Of a stretch of 64,000 nt of DNA, positions 1 to 12,232 are shown piece by piece. The notes beneath the pieces are model-generated. The model was not told the origin of the DNA. It saw nothing but the letters and a program-made list of their open reading frames with translations, and ran no database searches. Every line of letters starts with the position of its first letter. The stretch's first letter is position 1. Origin of the DNA: Kappaphycus alvarezii (lineage: Eukaryota > Rhodophyta > Florideophyceae > Gigartinales > Solieriaceae); assembly GCA_002205965.3 (NCBI GenBank), contig NADL03000514.1, positions 62,001 through 126,000 of the forward strand, written 5' to 3'. The translations under genes and the position numbers were made by a program.

Positions 1-385
1 GGCTTCACATCCTCTCACCCAACTACTCCTTGCGCTCCGGGACGCCCTACTACACTTCATCCCATATCATTACCATTATAAGCCATCATATTTCACCTGG
101 TACTGCCCTACCTCGTTAATCTTCCCGTTACCACTGGCAAGATGGTCCTCGAACGCTCTTCGACGATACACAATATGAACTTCAATCCAACAGTTAATGA
201 ATAGCGAAAGGACTACATTATTGCTAGGCCGTACGCATTGCAATTTATTAGAACGATGACTCACATTTGATTTTGAGAATACCGGTAAAAGGGAGAGGCA
301 AAAAATGAGTAAACCAAACAGCGCACGAAATTTTAGAGATGAAGACTGCTTTAAAACGACAGATAGCAAAAAATGACTCCTTCAT

Positions 386-574
386 CTAGTTTATTCGCTG
401 TTTATTACACAAAACTAATTCAAATTCGTTCACTACATCTCTGGAGGGCTCCGCACGCTTAAGTTTGGCTTCCTTGTACCACTTATTCCAACAAGCAGAA
501 CATATTGCCTGTTTACATGTAAGACACCATTGAACTTGTCGAGATCCCTTCATCATTATCTTTGGTTTTTTCAC
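386..574 (-). pseudogene. Possible C-terminal zinc-ribbon remnant of a transposase
   Basis: A 62-codon frame carries a CLTCKQAICSACW motif, that is paired CxxC cysteines followed by basic residues. Cys-rich tails of this type close many piggyBac-like transposases. Nothing upstream on the same strand (574-920) continues a recognisable transposase, so at best this is an isolated relic. Seen: the cysteine spacing. Inferred: the family. Confidence 0.25.
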
Positions 575-599
575 TGCATTCTACTGATATAAAATATTA

Positions 600-3400
600 C
601 AGTCTGTCATTAAGCATCAGTCCTAAAAACAGATAAACCCTTGTTGACTCATGTAACTGAATATTGAAGTAATTGAAGACGAATTGTGTAATAGGAACCA
701 CCTCTGTGAATAATTAATTGCAAGATTCGTTTTGCTCGATATCCTCAACATAAATTAAATGCCTGTATTTGTTTCTGATGCAAGTTTCAGTTCCAATCGT
801 TCTGATAGCGGCTATTGTCTTTATATTGACAACAATTGCATAAATCATATCACTATCGTCTGCAAAACTCACGAAAGCATCCGTAATATCGGGGAGAAGC
901 TGAGATTCTGCTCTCACTTAACCTAACCTGCCGTACATACCTAATTCTAAATGTCTTTGTGGATTCTCTACTCATCTATGAGTACGTACAGTGTCTCGTA
1001 TATTCCAAATGCTGTTCAGATGTAAAACTGGCAAGAGACTTGAGGCTCTCTATCTCATTCCGAAGGCCAAGGTTATAGCTGTTGCTGTGTTTTACATGTT
1101 GTTGACGGACGTGAAGAACCGTGAAGAAATGAGAAGGGCACTCCCAAAGTGTAGAATGTGCGAAAATGACCGCAGGGTGGGTTCTACAGTGTTGCTTGCT
1201 TGTTCCTTTTGAACCCTTTATCTTTAATTAATATATGACGATTACAATATTCCGGGCGACGAAGCTGATAATAAATACAATGATATCCATGGCCGGGTGG
1301 GGTTCGAACTCTTTCCGGCCTCCATCGTCTTGTTTACAGAACTTTCTTGTCGCGTTCTGTTTCGCCGACGGAAAGAGCGCTCCGCGAAAAATGCAGGTCG
1401 GTCGAAGGCCTGTCTGCAGACGAGAACTTCAACGACACTAAATAGTAAGTTGCTTACCCCCCATTATCCGGCGGTCACATTTCACCGCCCATTTTCAAAC
1501 AGAAATTTCATCCACCGCCGCCGGTTCCACCCGCGAACAACTCTCCACATGTCCCCCCTTCAATCCTAAAACCCATCATCCCCCCAATCTTCCTCCTTTT
1601 TCCCTCGAATTTCTCCCCGCACATTTTTATTTCGTTCACTCCAGATTTCGCTAATTTTTTTCGATACTGTCCTACGACGCGGAATAGCTAGGTCCCGAGA
1701 GGTGTCGTGGCGTTGTATAGGTACCCCCACAGGCAAATGCTTACAGCCCTGGATATTTTACATTATTTTAACGTACTTTATTTTTGCTGTCAATTGCGGC
1801 CCTTCGTCGCTCATGAACTGCACGGTAATGGCCTGTGTAGTGCTGCTCAGGGCCCGCTATGCCCCAAAATCTACATCGCGTTCAAAAAAATGAATTTGTT
1901 AGTTTTCCCGAAGTCTCTAGTGTGTTCAGTGTACATTTTCATTTGTGAATCGCCAATCATTGTGATGTGTGTAATATTGTACCGGAAGTGTCAGGCACCA
2001 CTAAACAGCAAAAAAAATTCTACAATTTTTTAGACCCCCAAGGTTGTCTTCAACCAGAGCATTGGGAGGAGGTGCTGAGTTAGCCATCAATTCAGCTACC
2101 AATTATCGTCCTCCCTTCTCCCAAGGCAGCGACCAATCTATTTTTCTGTCTCGCTGTCTCTTCGCTGCTTGCCCGCTGTTCCTTTAAAACCAATAGACGA
2201 CATCCTTGTTTCAGAGCCCTAGCACTGAGTGGACCACCGTTGTCTAAAGTCTTCACTTCTCTCGAATATCTTTCTAACATACCAGTGGATAGCCGACCCG
2301 TACCTTTTAAGTATTGAAACCCAACCAGTTTTTCATTCATGTTCCTGGTCGGCCAATGTTTAGCTCAACTCAGCGCAGACAAGTACTGAGCCATCCTTTC
2401 TCCCAGGGAACCAGCAGATTAATTGCCCTTCCGTTTCTCCAAGGGCCCCCTCAGCTCACTGCGCCCTCCAAGACTAGGGGCTTGGCAGAAGTCCTAACAT
2501 TCCCGACCTGGCTTCCCAAGTCAAGATTTTGACAGACTGCCCTCCGCACTTTTCTCATTTACTTTTTTTACAGCAGAAGTAGACCCCGAACAAACTCAAT
2601 TTTCTCCCATTAGTATTATCTGGGCTTTTAGTGGACCAAACTCCCGACTGAGTTCCATAGAAATTGCTGGGGGTGTTCGAGTTGAATATTATTTCATTGT
2701 AATTTCTTTTGTATTGAGGGGAAAGGTTTTGGTGTTTTACTGTTGGAAGATATATCCGATCTATCCCATAGTATTCCAGACAACCACAATCGACTTTAAA
2801 AGGTATGCCGACACAGTAATGTGTTGAGGTGCCTTTGAGCATAAGGACATCGATCAACCTATGGTAACTTCAAGTGTACTGCGACAAGAGTTGATGAGGT
2901 TTATAACAGCTAAAAATGAGCGGGTAGGCATAAAATATTGTCAAAGTCCCCGAGTCATTTGCAGAAAAATGACCCCCATTTTGCTGCTTTCCATATTCCC
3001 ATTCAGTTTTTGTCTATGCAACTATATGAGAATTGATATGGACTTTGTGTCGACTGAAGTATGTGTTTGTTGACTCTCCTTGTAACGCAGTGGCTTAAAT
3101 TCAGTTCAAGGCGTGTAACCAAGTGTGATTAACAAATCCGATGAAATGCTCTCCACTTGGAGTTGTTCCATTTTTGCTTGTTTTGCGATCAAATCGATCC
3201 AAACTTTATTCAGATGTTAAATGCCGAAATGGGCCAAGCTTGCCATCATAAGAATCTGACTTGTGGGCTGGATATCTTAAAGATTTAATGATGCTCGGTA
3301 GGAAAGACTTGAACGATTCTGTGGGGGCTGCGGGGGCTGTTTTTTCCGATTCATGGATAAACTTGATGAGCCGCTCTGTTGGTTGTGAAATAAAGCAAAA
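600..3400. other. No recognisable gene
   Basis: Only short frames on both strands. None shows a domain, a convincing composition or a neighbour that would support it. I see no RNA gene or tandem array here. Confidence 0.5.
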
Positions 3401-3407
3401 TTGGGCC

Positions 3408-3951
3408 TCAAAGGAGTACAGTAATTTGGGTGAGTAGGGATACGACGGGATCTACAGGGTCATTTTTCTGCTTGTGCAGGATATCTAAATGCAAATCGGT
3501 GAGACGACACTTGACAACAAAAACTAGATCGGGGATCTGTCCTTGCAGAAATATATGAGCACGCGTCAATCCCGCACAGAGAGAGGTGTGTTTTGCAGAT
3601 GAGTTTGGCGGAGCCGTCAAAGCGGTCCCGGCAGAAACGGCGGCGAACTTGTGTGTATGGTTTGCAAGCCAGGGATTGTCATGCATTTTGCGAAATTTGG
3701 GTTGAGTAATGCGGGAGGCCAGAATTGTAGCGGTGGGCAAAGAAGCAAGGTTAGTGCGGGAGGACGTGGGCGTACACCTCGGCCGCGGAATGCAACATGG
3801 AGCACTCAAGACGGGCGAATATTTTTCGATATTGTGGGATGAGTGATAAAATGGCACGATACGCAGGGTGGTGCAGTAGATCGCGGTCTATATCCGATGG
3901 TAATTTATGATCAGCTGTTGCGATTTTCCAATGTGGTGTCAACAACAGCAC
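3408..3951 (-). CDS. Possible uncharacterised gene, divergent from the Dicer gene
   Basis: This stretch is more GC-rich than its left flank and has overlapping minus-strand frames. One frame (about 3951-3751) reads as helical protein (DLLHHPAYRAILSLIPQYRK); another continues to 3408. As elsewhere in the window, one or more single-base frame changes would be needed to join them. It would start about 80 bp from the TACAG array at 4031-4102 and share that intergenic space with the Dicer gene. No domain is recognised. A decayed repeat is an equally good explanation. Confidence 0.22.
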
Positions 3952-4030
3952 TTTCGGGGCACACGGCAGATGTGGCCATCAAACGGATACCGCGCTGGCT
4001 TGAGTACAGTAGCGAGATGAGGATAATTGA

Positions 4031-4102
4031 TACAGTACAGTACAGTACAGTACTGTACTGTAAAATGTACAGTAGACGGGTGTTTCGAGGTACAGTACAG
4101 TA
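4031..4102. repeat. (TACAG)n/(TACTG)n palindromic array
   Basis: Four TACAG units run directly into two TACTG units, so the core is self-complementary. After a short gap, another TACAGTACAGTA lies at 4091-4102. It is one of a family of similar arrays upstream of single-copy genes in this window (42268, 47884, 50121, 50454, 52263). It lies about 480 bp upstream of the preferred Dicer start. Confidence 0.85.
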
Positions 4103-4419
4103 GTGGACAGTAGTTAGAGAATGGTCTAAATTACAGAAAGGAAGTGTCGAGATCTATAACCTTCCATAACGTCTACCTACAGTATCTTTAAATTTACCGA
4201 AATTTTATTAAAAATTCATGCCAAAATTTCAATTCAAACAATTCATCGGACTATAAAAATTCATACAGAAAATAGGATTTGTCCAACTGTCACAAGGCAA
4301 TTGTCCGCACCACTCGCACGTTTTCAACAGCAACCAAATCCTCTACTGTAGATCATCGACAAATCCCGCATGCCGGTTGTTCACCGTTTATTCGTCTCTC
4401 CTCGCCACGTCACAGTCCC

Positions 4420-4577
4420 CATCGGCATCGTCACCAATCCCCCCCCCCCCCCCCGATACCTTTTCAACTTTTTCCTTTCACATTCATTCAAACCCTCCTT
4501 CCTTCCCCTTCACTCCCCCCGACCAAATCCTTACCCTTCCAACATTCCCTCCCGCACACCCAAACAACCGTCCCCCA
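4420..4577 (+). promoter_or_regulatory. C-rich, G-poor leader tract before the Dicer start, with a C16 run
   Basis: The tract is almost free of G and contains an uninterrupted run of 16 C at 4439-4454. It ends at the ATG at 4578. The same strand-asymmetric tract precedes the start codons of BI-1, bS16, the one-helix protein and the small gene at 35 kb, so it probably marks the core promoter and 5' UTR. The exact length of the C run is not trustworthy in a long-read assembly. Confidence 0.5.
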
Positions 4578-7500
4578 ATGGGCAACTACTCCCCACCCCT
4601 CATGAAATGACCCTTCCCTCCCTTGACATCGCCTTTGGTCCCTCCGAACCCCTCCCCACTCAACCCGCATTCACCAGTGACTCCCCTCTCCATCCCTCTT
4701 TCTCCCCTCCCCCCTTCTCTTCATCTCCCTCCCCGCCTCCATCCTCAACCCCCAAAACTCCCATTTCAACACTGACTATCCCAAATCCTCATCCTCATCC
4801 CCAGCCCCAGTCCTCTGCTCCCCCCCTCACCCTCCCAACCCCAATCGTCGCTCCCCTTCAGTCGAGCTCGTCGATCTCACCACCCCGCCCCATTCAAACC
4901 CACCCGTCCCGTCTGGCACCTCCCTCCTTCGCTACTCAAACCCATTTCAACCGAACAGGCGCCGTCAAACACATCGCCCCTCCTCCTCATCTACCCCACA
5001 TCTCCCCGACACACGCTTCGCCCTCCCCGCCATCCCTGTCGTCACCGACGAAAATCCACACCCACTGCCACCCGATCCCTCTGCTTTTGACAAACCACAA
5101 TTCGTGTCTACCTTGTCCACTTGGACTCAAGCTACTGGCACAACACTCGTGGCTCACAACGTCGCCTTGGCCGCAGAACGCAATGATCGGTCGGTTGTTC
5201 CTATGGATCCGCCACTTGAAATACAAACGTGGATACCAAAATCACACAAGTTGTCGTCCTCGTGCGGACGATAAAGTCGGAGCGGCCCATGCGGATAACA
5301 TACACAATCTACGTCGTTCTGATGATCAAGGTAGGCAACAAGAGCATTTTGACGCTCACGGTCAAGCGGACGAGAACAGCATTGGTGCAAACCTTGCTGT
5401 CGATAGAGACGGCAGGTCGTCGGCCCATTTGGAACTGGAACAAGACCATGATGACCTGGGGGCGGGATTGGAACACCTCCAGGCCGCTGTTGAGGGAGCA
5501 GACAGGGTTGATCCGGCCAGTGATAACTCTGGAGATGGTTTGACCGAGGAAGAAACCAAGTCCGACCCGATTCCCACCCCCTTTCGCACCCCTTAACGCC
5601 ACAGGGCGAGGTCACAGGTAGCGATGCTTTTGAGAAAGGGACGGATGATAAAGCAAGTAAAGGTGCGGAACCTCCGACTCAGGTCACGGAGGCAGGGGCG
5701 CGTGACTGTGAGGAAAAGTTGCCCACGCAGACAATACCGGTTACGGCTCCCACCAACCAATCGCAAAGCTCGGATTCATCAGAGCCCGAATTCACATTTA
5801 CTGCGCCGTTGCCCATGGAGTTTACGAATGTAGAAGAAAGGGATCACCAAGTAATGCCGTATGTTGATTCGTTGAACGCAAATGATAGTAAGGATGCCGG
5901 ACACTGTATCGCATTAAAATCGGAGAAGGAAGAACCGACTTTGGTCGATGCCAGTGCGATTGAGAAGGGTGTAGATATTCCGATGATCGTTGATGCCAAA
6001 GCCGACGCAGAGAAATCAGTTGCACCAGACTTGGATCCAACGGCGGTCCGTCCACCTTAGGAGGCCTTGGTTTGGATGAGTCCGCTTCTGACAATCCAAT
6101 CGAGATGGCACTTGCAGTGGATGAGTCAGGTGTGAAGAAGCCGGTGCTGGAAGAGCCGGACAATATCCGTTCATCGAGTTCATCAGAAGCCCCATACCCT
6201 CTGTCCTTCGGGAGGCAGAAATGTCCTCGGGTGTTACACGCCCTGAGGTGAAACTGGAACCCACACCTCACCAAGTAGAACAAGCAGGGGCGTCAAGACC
6301 TTGCCACACACTCTTGCGTACTCGCAGTCTCCTCAGTCATCGCAATCCTCTCAGTCCGCTTCATCCGCTCCGCCTGTTCTTTCCCCGCAGCCGGTTCTAC
6401 CCCCCAGTCTGGCCTGTCCCCTCAGTCTCCTTTATCACCTCAGTTTCCATTGTCTCCGGTATTCAAGCAGGTTAGGACACAAGATGCAGTGGGGAACCCC
6501 GCCAATGAAGCGGATCGTGATTTGTCGGCGTCACTGCAGCCCCAGTCGCCTCAAGCTATGCAAATTGAGCAATCATCATATGGCAGAGATCATAAGAGCC
6601 CCTTGCATGGGAAGGACAAATCTGATGAAAAAATACCAACCTGGAAAGGAGCTGACATGGAAGCAACTCAGGACCGCGATGAAGCAATGTCTCCAATATC
6701 TCCTCAATTTAAATACTCTGGACATGAAAACTTTGCAAGAACAGATGTTCAGCAACCTGTGCAGGCGGGACATGAAACTCAGGCTGAGATGCAGGCCCCG
6801 GACGGGATGCAGTCGACTGCTCAACCACTAAACGAACGACATGCACAGGATACTACTGATAAATCTATTGCGGGACCAAAAATTCCGAGGTTGTCTCAGA
6901 GACGTCTTGAAGGGAAGAGCAAGGATCGGCAGAGATCATCTGCCTTGTACAGCCCGGAGGGATCTGAGTTCGAAATGCCAGGTCCTTCTGATGAACTCTC
7001 AGAGGAAGTTCGATATTCGCTTTCTATGCTTCCCTTGATGAACGTTGCTGTTCACATCCCTGCTTTTGCTGAGTTTGAACCACCAACGCCGAATGACATG
7101 GCTGTGGTTCACGCCCTGATGAAATCATACTCCAAGAGACTCGAAAGCGAAGATCTGACCGACAGGTCATGGCAAATCCACGTCGTTGTGTCCTATTTAT
7201 TACATGCTCAACAGCCCGAGCCTTGGCTTGCTGCGAACTATTGGGAAAACGGTCAGAGCTTCGAGTCACAACTCATGGGATCAACGCCCGGTTTGGCAGG
7301 GGCAGTTATCGTCGCAGGCGTGAGGATTACCAAGATTCAAGAGCCCTAGATTCATTATTCGCCTTTCAAGATGTGATAATCACGCTTGCTTCGACTGCAC
7401 TAATGGATGCCGAGCGTGACTTTTTGTATTTGAAGCGAGTCGCGCTAATAGTGTTTGACATCGACTTTCGTATCTACAAGGAAAATGAACCATGTTTCTC

Positions 7501-10500
7501 GGAACGGGGACACCCATGCTCCGTCCTCATGCGAGACTATTACCGTGCTTTACCCAACATTCAACGACCAAGAGTCTTAGCTATATCCAGGGTTGCACTG
7601 AGGCCCGTAGAATACCCTCCTATTGAACACAATCTTTTTTGCAAGTTTCTCTCAATCGATGTGAAGGAGGGTGCGGCTTGGAAAAGTTGCTATGGTAAGG
7701 GCTCTCGTCCTGATGATTCTTTGATAGATGTGGAGACGCTATATTATCGTGTACAAACGCCTGCAGACATTGATCCCTCAGAGGGAAGAGATCGCAGGCA
7801 GTCGTTGCGCACGAAGAGGAATCGTAGGGACATGTCTGAGCTGATTCGCTGAACGAGGAAGTTGGGCCGCTGGGTGTTGCACTGTACCAACGACGTTTCA
7901 AGTACGGTTATGACAGGAAGAGATCCCAAGCCCGCAGGTCGTGTGTGAATATCAACTCTACTTTTCGGATCACGTGCGAGGAAGCACTAACTGGTCTTTC
8001 ACAGAAGATGCTGCATCTCTTGAATGAATTGCAGCTTGCATACGCCGCCTCGACAATTGATAGTCCCCTAATGGCTCTTGTTCATGCAGGTCAGCCCTCG
8101 ACGGCAGGGGCGGTCGGAGCGGTTATCTCAGCTGTGCCCATATTCGAGGGTTTGGTAATTCGCATGGCCATTGGATCTCAGCAAGGATCTTCCTTTGAAA
8201 GTTATGGTTCAGATGACAATGGAACAACGAGGGGTTTGCAGGGCGATGAGACTGATGAGGAGGCAGTTTCTGCGTTTGGCAGCGGCGAGGCAAACATTCT
8301 AATTGTTGCCACACCGTACAGCACTGACCCTGCAAAAGACTTGGTCGCGCCTTGTCCTCTGATTTTCCGATTCGATGATTCCGTTCCAGATCCAGGCGTT
8401 GATGGTGGCGGTGGACGTTGCCGAGTTGTTGACTTTCAAGAAGCTTCAGGGCGACGATCGAGTCGGGGAGAATTAGCTTCTCCAAAAAGGCCTCAGGTGA
8501 TCGCCAATACCTTGGATTACAAACAGACGAAAAAGAGCAGTCACGTGAAGCACCAGCAGGAAGAAAAGGAACTTCTGTGACAGACGCAGTGAGTCCCGCT
8601 ACCCAAATCAAGCCAAAGTCACCTGATCATTCTTCCGATGACGACCATGTCGAGAAAGAACTAAGAACGAGAGATACTGAGATATGCCCATGCTACCGGG
8701 TGAGGAGGATGAGGGTGGGAAAAATACAACAGTGCACTACCGTCTGCCGCCACAAGTTTTACTGGGACCTAGCACGAGGAAACTCGGACGTGCTTCATGT
8801 ACAGGATACTTGTTTGTCCCCTCGATGAGCAAGGCCGTAGCCAGACGAAATCGTGCAGGAAGGTTGGAGTGGAAGATTTCGTGTTTATATTTTCCGAGAT
8901 GCTTTCCTTGCAGGATAAGACTTGCCCGCTTCCTGAGATTTCTGCTCGCGCAGGAAGCGTTTCTGGAATTGCTGGGAATTTGGAACTGTCGTACCAAGGA
9001 CAAATGGAGCTGTCGACAAAGGAGATTGAGTTGGGGAGGCTTTACACTGCTGCTTTGTTCTCAGTTGCATCAGAGTCAGTAGATTTGAACAATACGTTCT
9101 GGGATGGTATCGGCTCTGATCAGCGAGGGAATGGGGTTGAGACAAGATTCCTTCGCCAGTATCTGATTCTTCCAGCGTCTAAATCTGCGATGGAGAGGCA
9201 AACTGCGGAAGTTAAAGTGTCACCAAGATCTCAGAGGGAGAAATTGTTTGAAAAGTACTTTAGCCCTAGAAGCGAGACAGAGAAGTTTTCGTGGCCGTTT
9301 GCCAAGTGCAGCATCGACTGGGAAGCAGTCCACCTTCTCACGAATGTAGTTAAAACAAGAGAGGACAAAACTGACAAGACAACTAGAGGGAAAGTAAGCC
9401 CTGACGCTTGGAGTGACCTTGAGGGTAGCCTTATTGTATCCAAGCTCAAGGGAGAGAATTCAATGCTATGCGGGCACCTTCAATACGACACCTCTCCATT
9501 AACTTCTCTTACTCGCTCGAGAAAATTTGCACTGAACAAGAGCGGGACTTTCAAAGACCATCATGACTTGATACACGTTGTCGGCATGAAGGCGTCTGTC
9601 GAAACTGTGGAGTTACAAGCACAGGAAACCGCTATCGAGACGGAAAAGGCCACCTTGGATCTTAAGGAGAAGCACACTCTGTCTACACCATCCGCTGGCA
9701 CTGCGAGGCCAGTGCGTTGGGATGCTTCCGAGAAGAAACTCGTTTTTGACAGTCGGACGAAAGCTGACAAAGCAGCGGTAGAGAAGATGGATCTTTTTGA
9801 TTGTCGGCGCAACCAGGAAAAGAAACGTGAAGCCTGGACTGGGAAGGTATCCTACACTTTTGAGAAATACTACGAGGCGTATAGCTGTACACCGGTGAGC
9901 CATTTTGATCAGCCTCTGCTCCAGGCGGGGATTCCATGCACCTCAAGCTACGAGCAGCTCCTCCGCGTAGTAGGGGGAGCACCCATTTCTACTATTTGCC
10001 GGGAACTAATTACTGCGAACAGGTCAGAAGCACAAATTCGCCTGGTTATACCAGAAATTAGCGAGCGGTTACCGATTTCGATCGGGGCCATATTTCTGCC
10101 AGCTGTTCTAGCGCGAATGGAACAGCACCTCTCTCTCTGTGAGCTCGAAAGTACTTTGACACGCGTATCGGTGTCAGGGGCAGCTTAGACCTCTTGCGCC
10201 AATCTATGACGGCCAGTCACATCGATCCATTCTGTAACTACGAACGTTTGGAGTTTTTGGGTGACTCCGTGCTGAAACTGTCATGCACAATTCGACTGTT
10301 CACGACTAGGCCCCATGACACTGAGGGACAAATGCACAATGCCAGATCTTTTCGTGTTTCAAACGACAGACTGCACCGCTTAGGGATAAAGGTCGGAATT
10401 CAAAATTACCTCATCTTTGAGCATGAGACAGAGAAGAACTACCGACCCCCTGGAACAGATTTTCAGGGAAAACCTGTGAAGGTAACCGTGAAGGCGCTTG

Positions 10501-11877
10501 CTGATGTCGTTGAATCTGTATGCGGCGCGTACTTTTTGCACGGCGTGAACAGCCCTCGAATTTCAAAGGGGACACGTAAGAAGAAAACGCAAAGGTGCGG
10601 CAAGAGGAAGCGCAGTTTTGAGTCTTCTGACAGTGACATGGAAACCGAGTCTGCTGAATGCAGCGAGACGAGATGGATGTCACGAGCGACGAAGTAAACA
10701 AAGGGAAAGACGCCAATCAGCTGCTGAGCGCTGTTGAGGACGACGAAGAGGATGAGGAGCACTCCTTGACGGACAATTATGAACGAATTCTGCCGCTCTC
10801 TGCGTCTGCAGTGGAGCGAGGTTACATTGCTGGATACAAGTTTCTCGAAGTTTGCGGTGTCTTTGAGGGCAAGGAACCAACACATAAAGAAGTGCTACTG
10901 TCTGCAATACACGCAATGCACCAGCGAAAACAAGTGCACCCACGGAGATCAGCGGGCGGGCCTTTCCGCCGGACAGGAGGCTGTCCCAGCCGTCCGAACC
11001 ATGGGATGAGAAATTTGGCCCGTTAGAGAAGAAGCTTGGATATGTGTTCAAGCGGCGACCTTTGCTCATGTGCGCCTTGACGCATTCGTCGTACATCAAG
11101 TCCAGTGGTCGGGAGACAGCGCAACACCAATCTTTCCAACGGTTGGAGTTTCTTGGAGATGCAATTGCAGATTTTTGTGTGGTGCGGTTTCTTTATGAAC
11201 GGTATCCTGAATTAGGACCTGGGGAGTTGACAACCCTGAAATCAAACGTTGTGAGCAACGAGGCATTTGCGCGGACTTCTGTGCAGCTAGGGCTGCACAA
11301 GTACTTGTATCACGGATCGACAAGCTACAAGGCGGAGATTGAACAGTTCATAAAGGCATTAGAGGAGGAAAAGGCAGAAGGCCAGGGTATACACACGGGG
11401 TTGAAACGATGCCTAGGGGAGATTGCAGCGCCCAAGATGCTTGGTGACATATTCGAAGCGGTGATGGGTGCAATCTACGTCGACTCGGGTCTGAAAACCG
11501 TGTGGACGGTGTGCATGCGGCTGCTAGCCGAATCACTACGCATCAACGCCGACGCAGGAAGGGAGGACATGCACCCGGTGACCGAGTTGCAGGACCTTGT
11601 GCTACGGGTGTGGGGGCTGAGCAACACGCCGCCAGACTATCAGGTGCGCAACTTGAGCGGCAAGGCGAGGACGGGCAAGGTGGCGACGGTGACGATTGGA
11701 GGTAGGGAGATTGCCACGGGTCGAGGGACGACGCTGAAGCGGGCAAAGCTAAAGGCGGCGGTGTCGGCGCTGAAATTGCTGCAGGATGAAGACGCGGATT
11801 CTGTGGGCGCAAAGTTGCTGCGGGAGTTGAAGGGGGAACATGTGGCGAGGGTGGTTGCAGATCGTTTGGGTGAGTAG
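4578..11877 (+). CDS. DCL: Dicer-like ribonuclease III, interrupted by about 16 single-base frame changes
   Basis: Endoribonuclease that cuts double-stranded RNA into small RNAs. Order along the DNA: low-complexity Pro/Ser and acidic N-terminus (4.6-7.1 kb); a degenerate DExD/H helicase (7169-7850; the DECH box position reads VFDIDF and no Walker A is found); a helicase insertion-like segment (EVGPLGVALY, about 7860); a helicase-C-like segment (FGSGEANILIVAT, about 8275); platform (about 8740-9080); PAZ (TFEKYYEAYSC, DQPLLQAG, to about 9950); RNase IIIa (ERLEFLGDSVLK at 10243, ADVVES at 10501); RNase IIIb (QRLEFLGDAIADF at 11139, GDIFEAVMGA at 11440); dsRBD (11569-11800). Both RNase III domains keep all their acidic catalytic residues. 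Consecutive blocks step through the frames almost always by -1, e.g. at a C6 run (6400-6405) and an A4 run near 10926, so I read one gene with assembly deletions. The start at 4578 follows the G-poor tract; the open frame 4370-5596 is not a separate gene. Confidence 0.85.
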
Positions 11878-12026
11878 GGAGCGGGTGGATGCGAGAGAGT
11901 GAGGGTGGATGCATGGATGCAGCAGGAGCGAGGCAATGGATGACTGGTGTGGTATAGAGACTGTGAAGACGTTTTAGATGGATAAGCAGGGGTTTTGGAC
12001 CGGGTAGGTACGATATGTAGTGCTTG

Positions 12027-12056
12027 CCTCGAGACGCCTCGAGAAGCCTCGAGACG
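12027..12056. repeat. Three tandem CCTCGAGA units
   Basis: Three copies of a decamer-like unit containing the palindrome CTCGAG lie about 150 bp past the Dicer stop. Small, of unknown significance. Confidence 0.6.
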
Positions 12057-12232
12057 GGCCCGACGAACCGTAAAGCTACAGACGTCGTGCGGCTAGACTG
12101 CACTTGCAGAATAAAATGCCACCGCCAAAGCCAGAACCACGTTCCATTTCCCCTCCCCCCCCTCCCCCAGTCGCACGCAGGCATGCAACCGCCTCAAAGC
12201 GACACGCGGCACACGATGACAGCCCACAACAC

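Noticed and set aside
1295..1330. tRNA-like B box (GGTTCGAACTC)
   Set aside because: No paired T arm, A box or acceptor stem could be built around it. The TTCGAA stretches at 38049 and 41788 fail in the same way.
4370..5596. 408-codon open frame as a separate Pro-rich gene
   Set aside because: Its frame switches composition where the Dicer frame changes; it begins upstream of the C16 run and the likely leader.
7824..10728. Tiny introns explaining the Dicer frame changes: GT..AG candidates of 17 nt (7824-7840, 8756-8772), 38 nt (10151-10188) and 35 nt (10694-10728)
   Set aside because: Removing them deletes expected residues: the 8756 case loses the segment before the platform strand, and the 10151 case brings the helix and RNase IIIa too close. 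Proven introns here are 99-242 nt, and at the C6 run (6400) one added base alone restores the same Ser/Pro/Gln composition.
4578..11877. Serial programmed -1 ribosomal frameshifting
   Set aside because: No X XXY YYZ slippery heptamer with a downstream structure is seen at the junctions, and unrelated genes and transposons show the same homopolymer-linked losses.
4578..11877. Dicer as a pseudogene
   Set aside because: Both RNase III centres and the dsRBD are conserved, the changes have one sign, and no in-frame nonsense codons are found within the long blocks.
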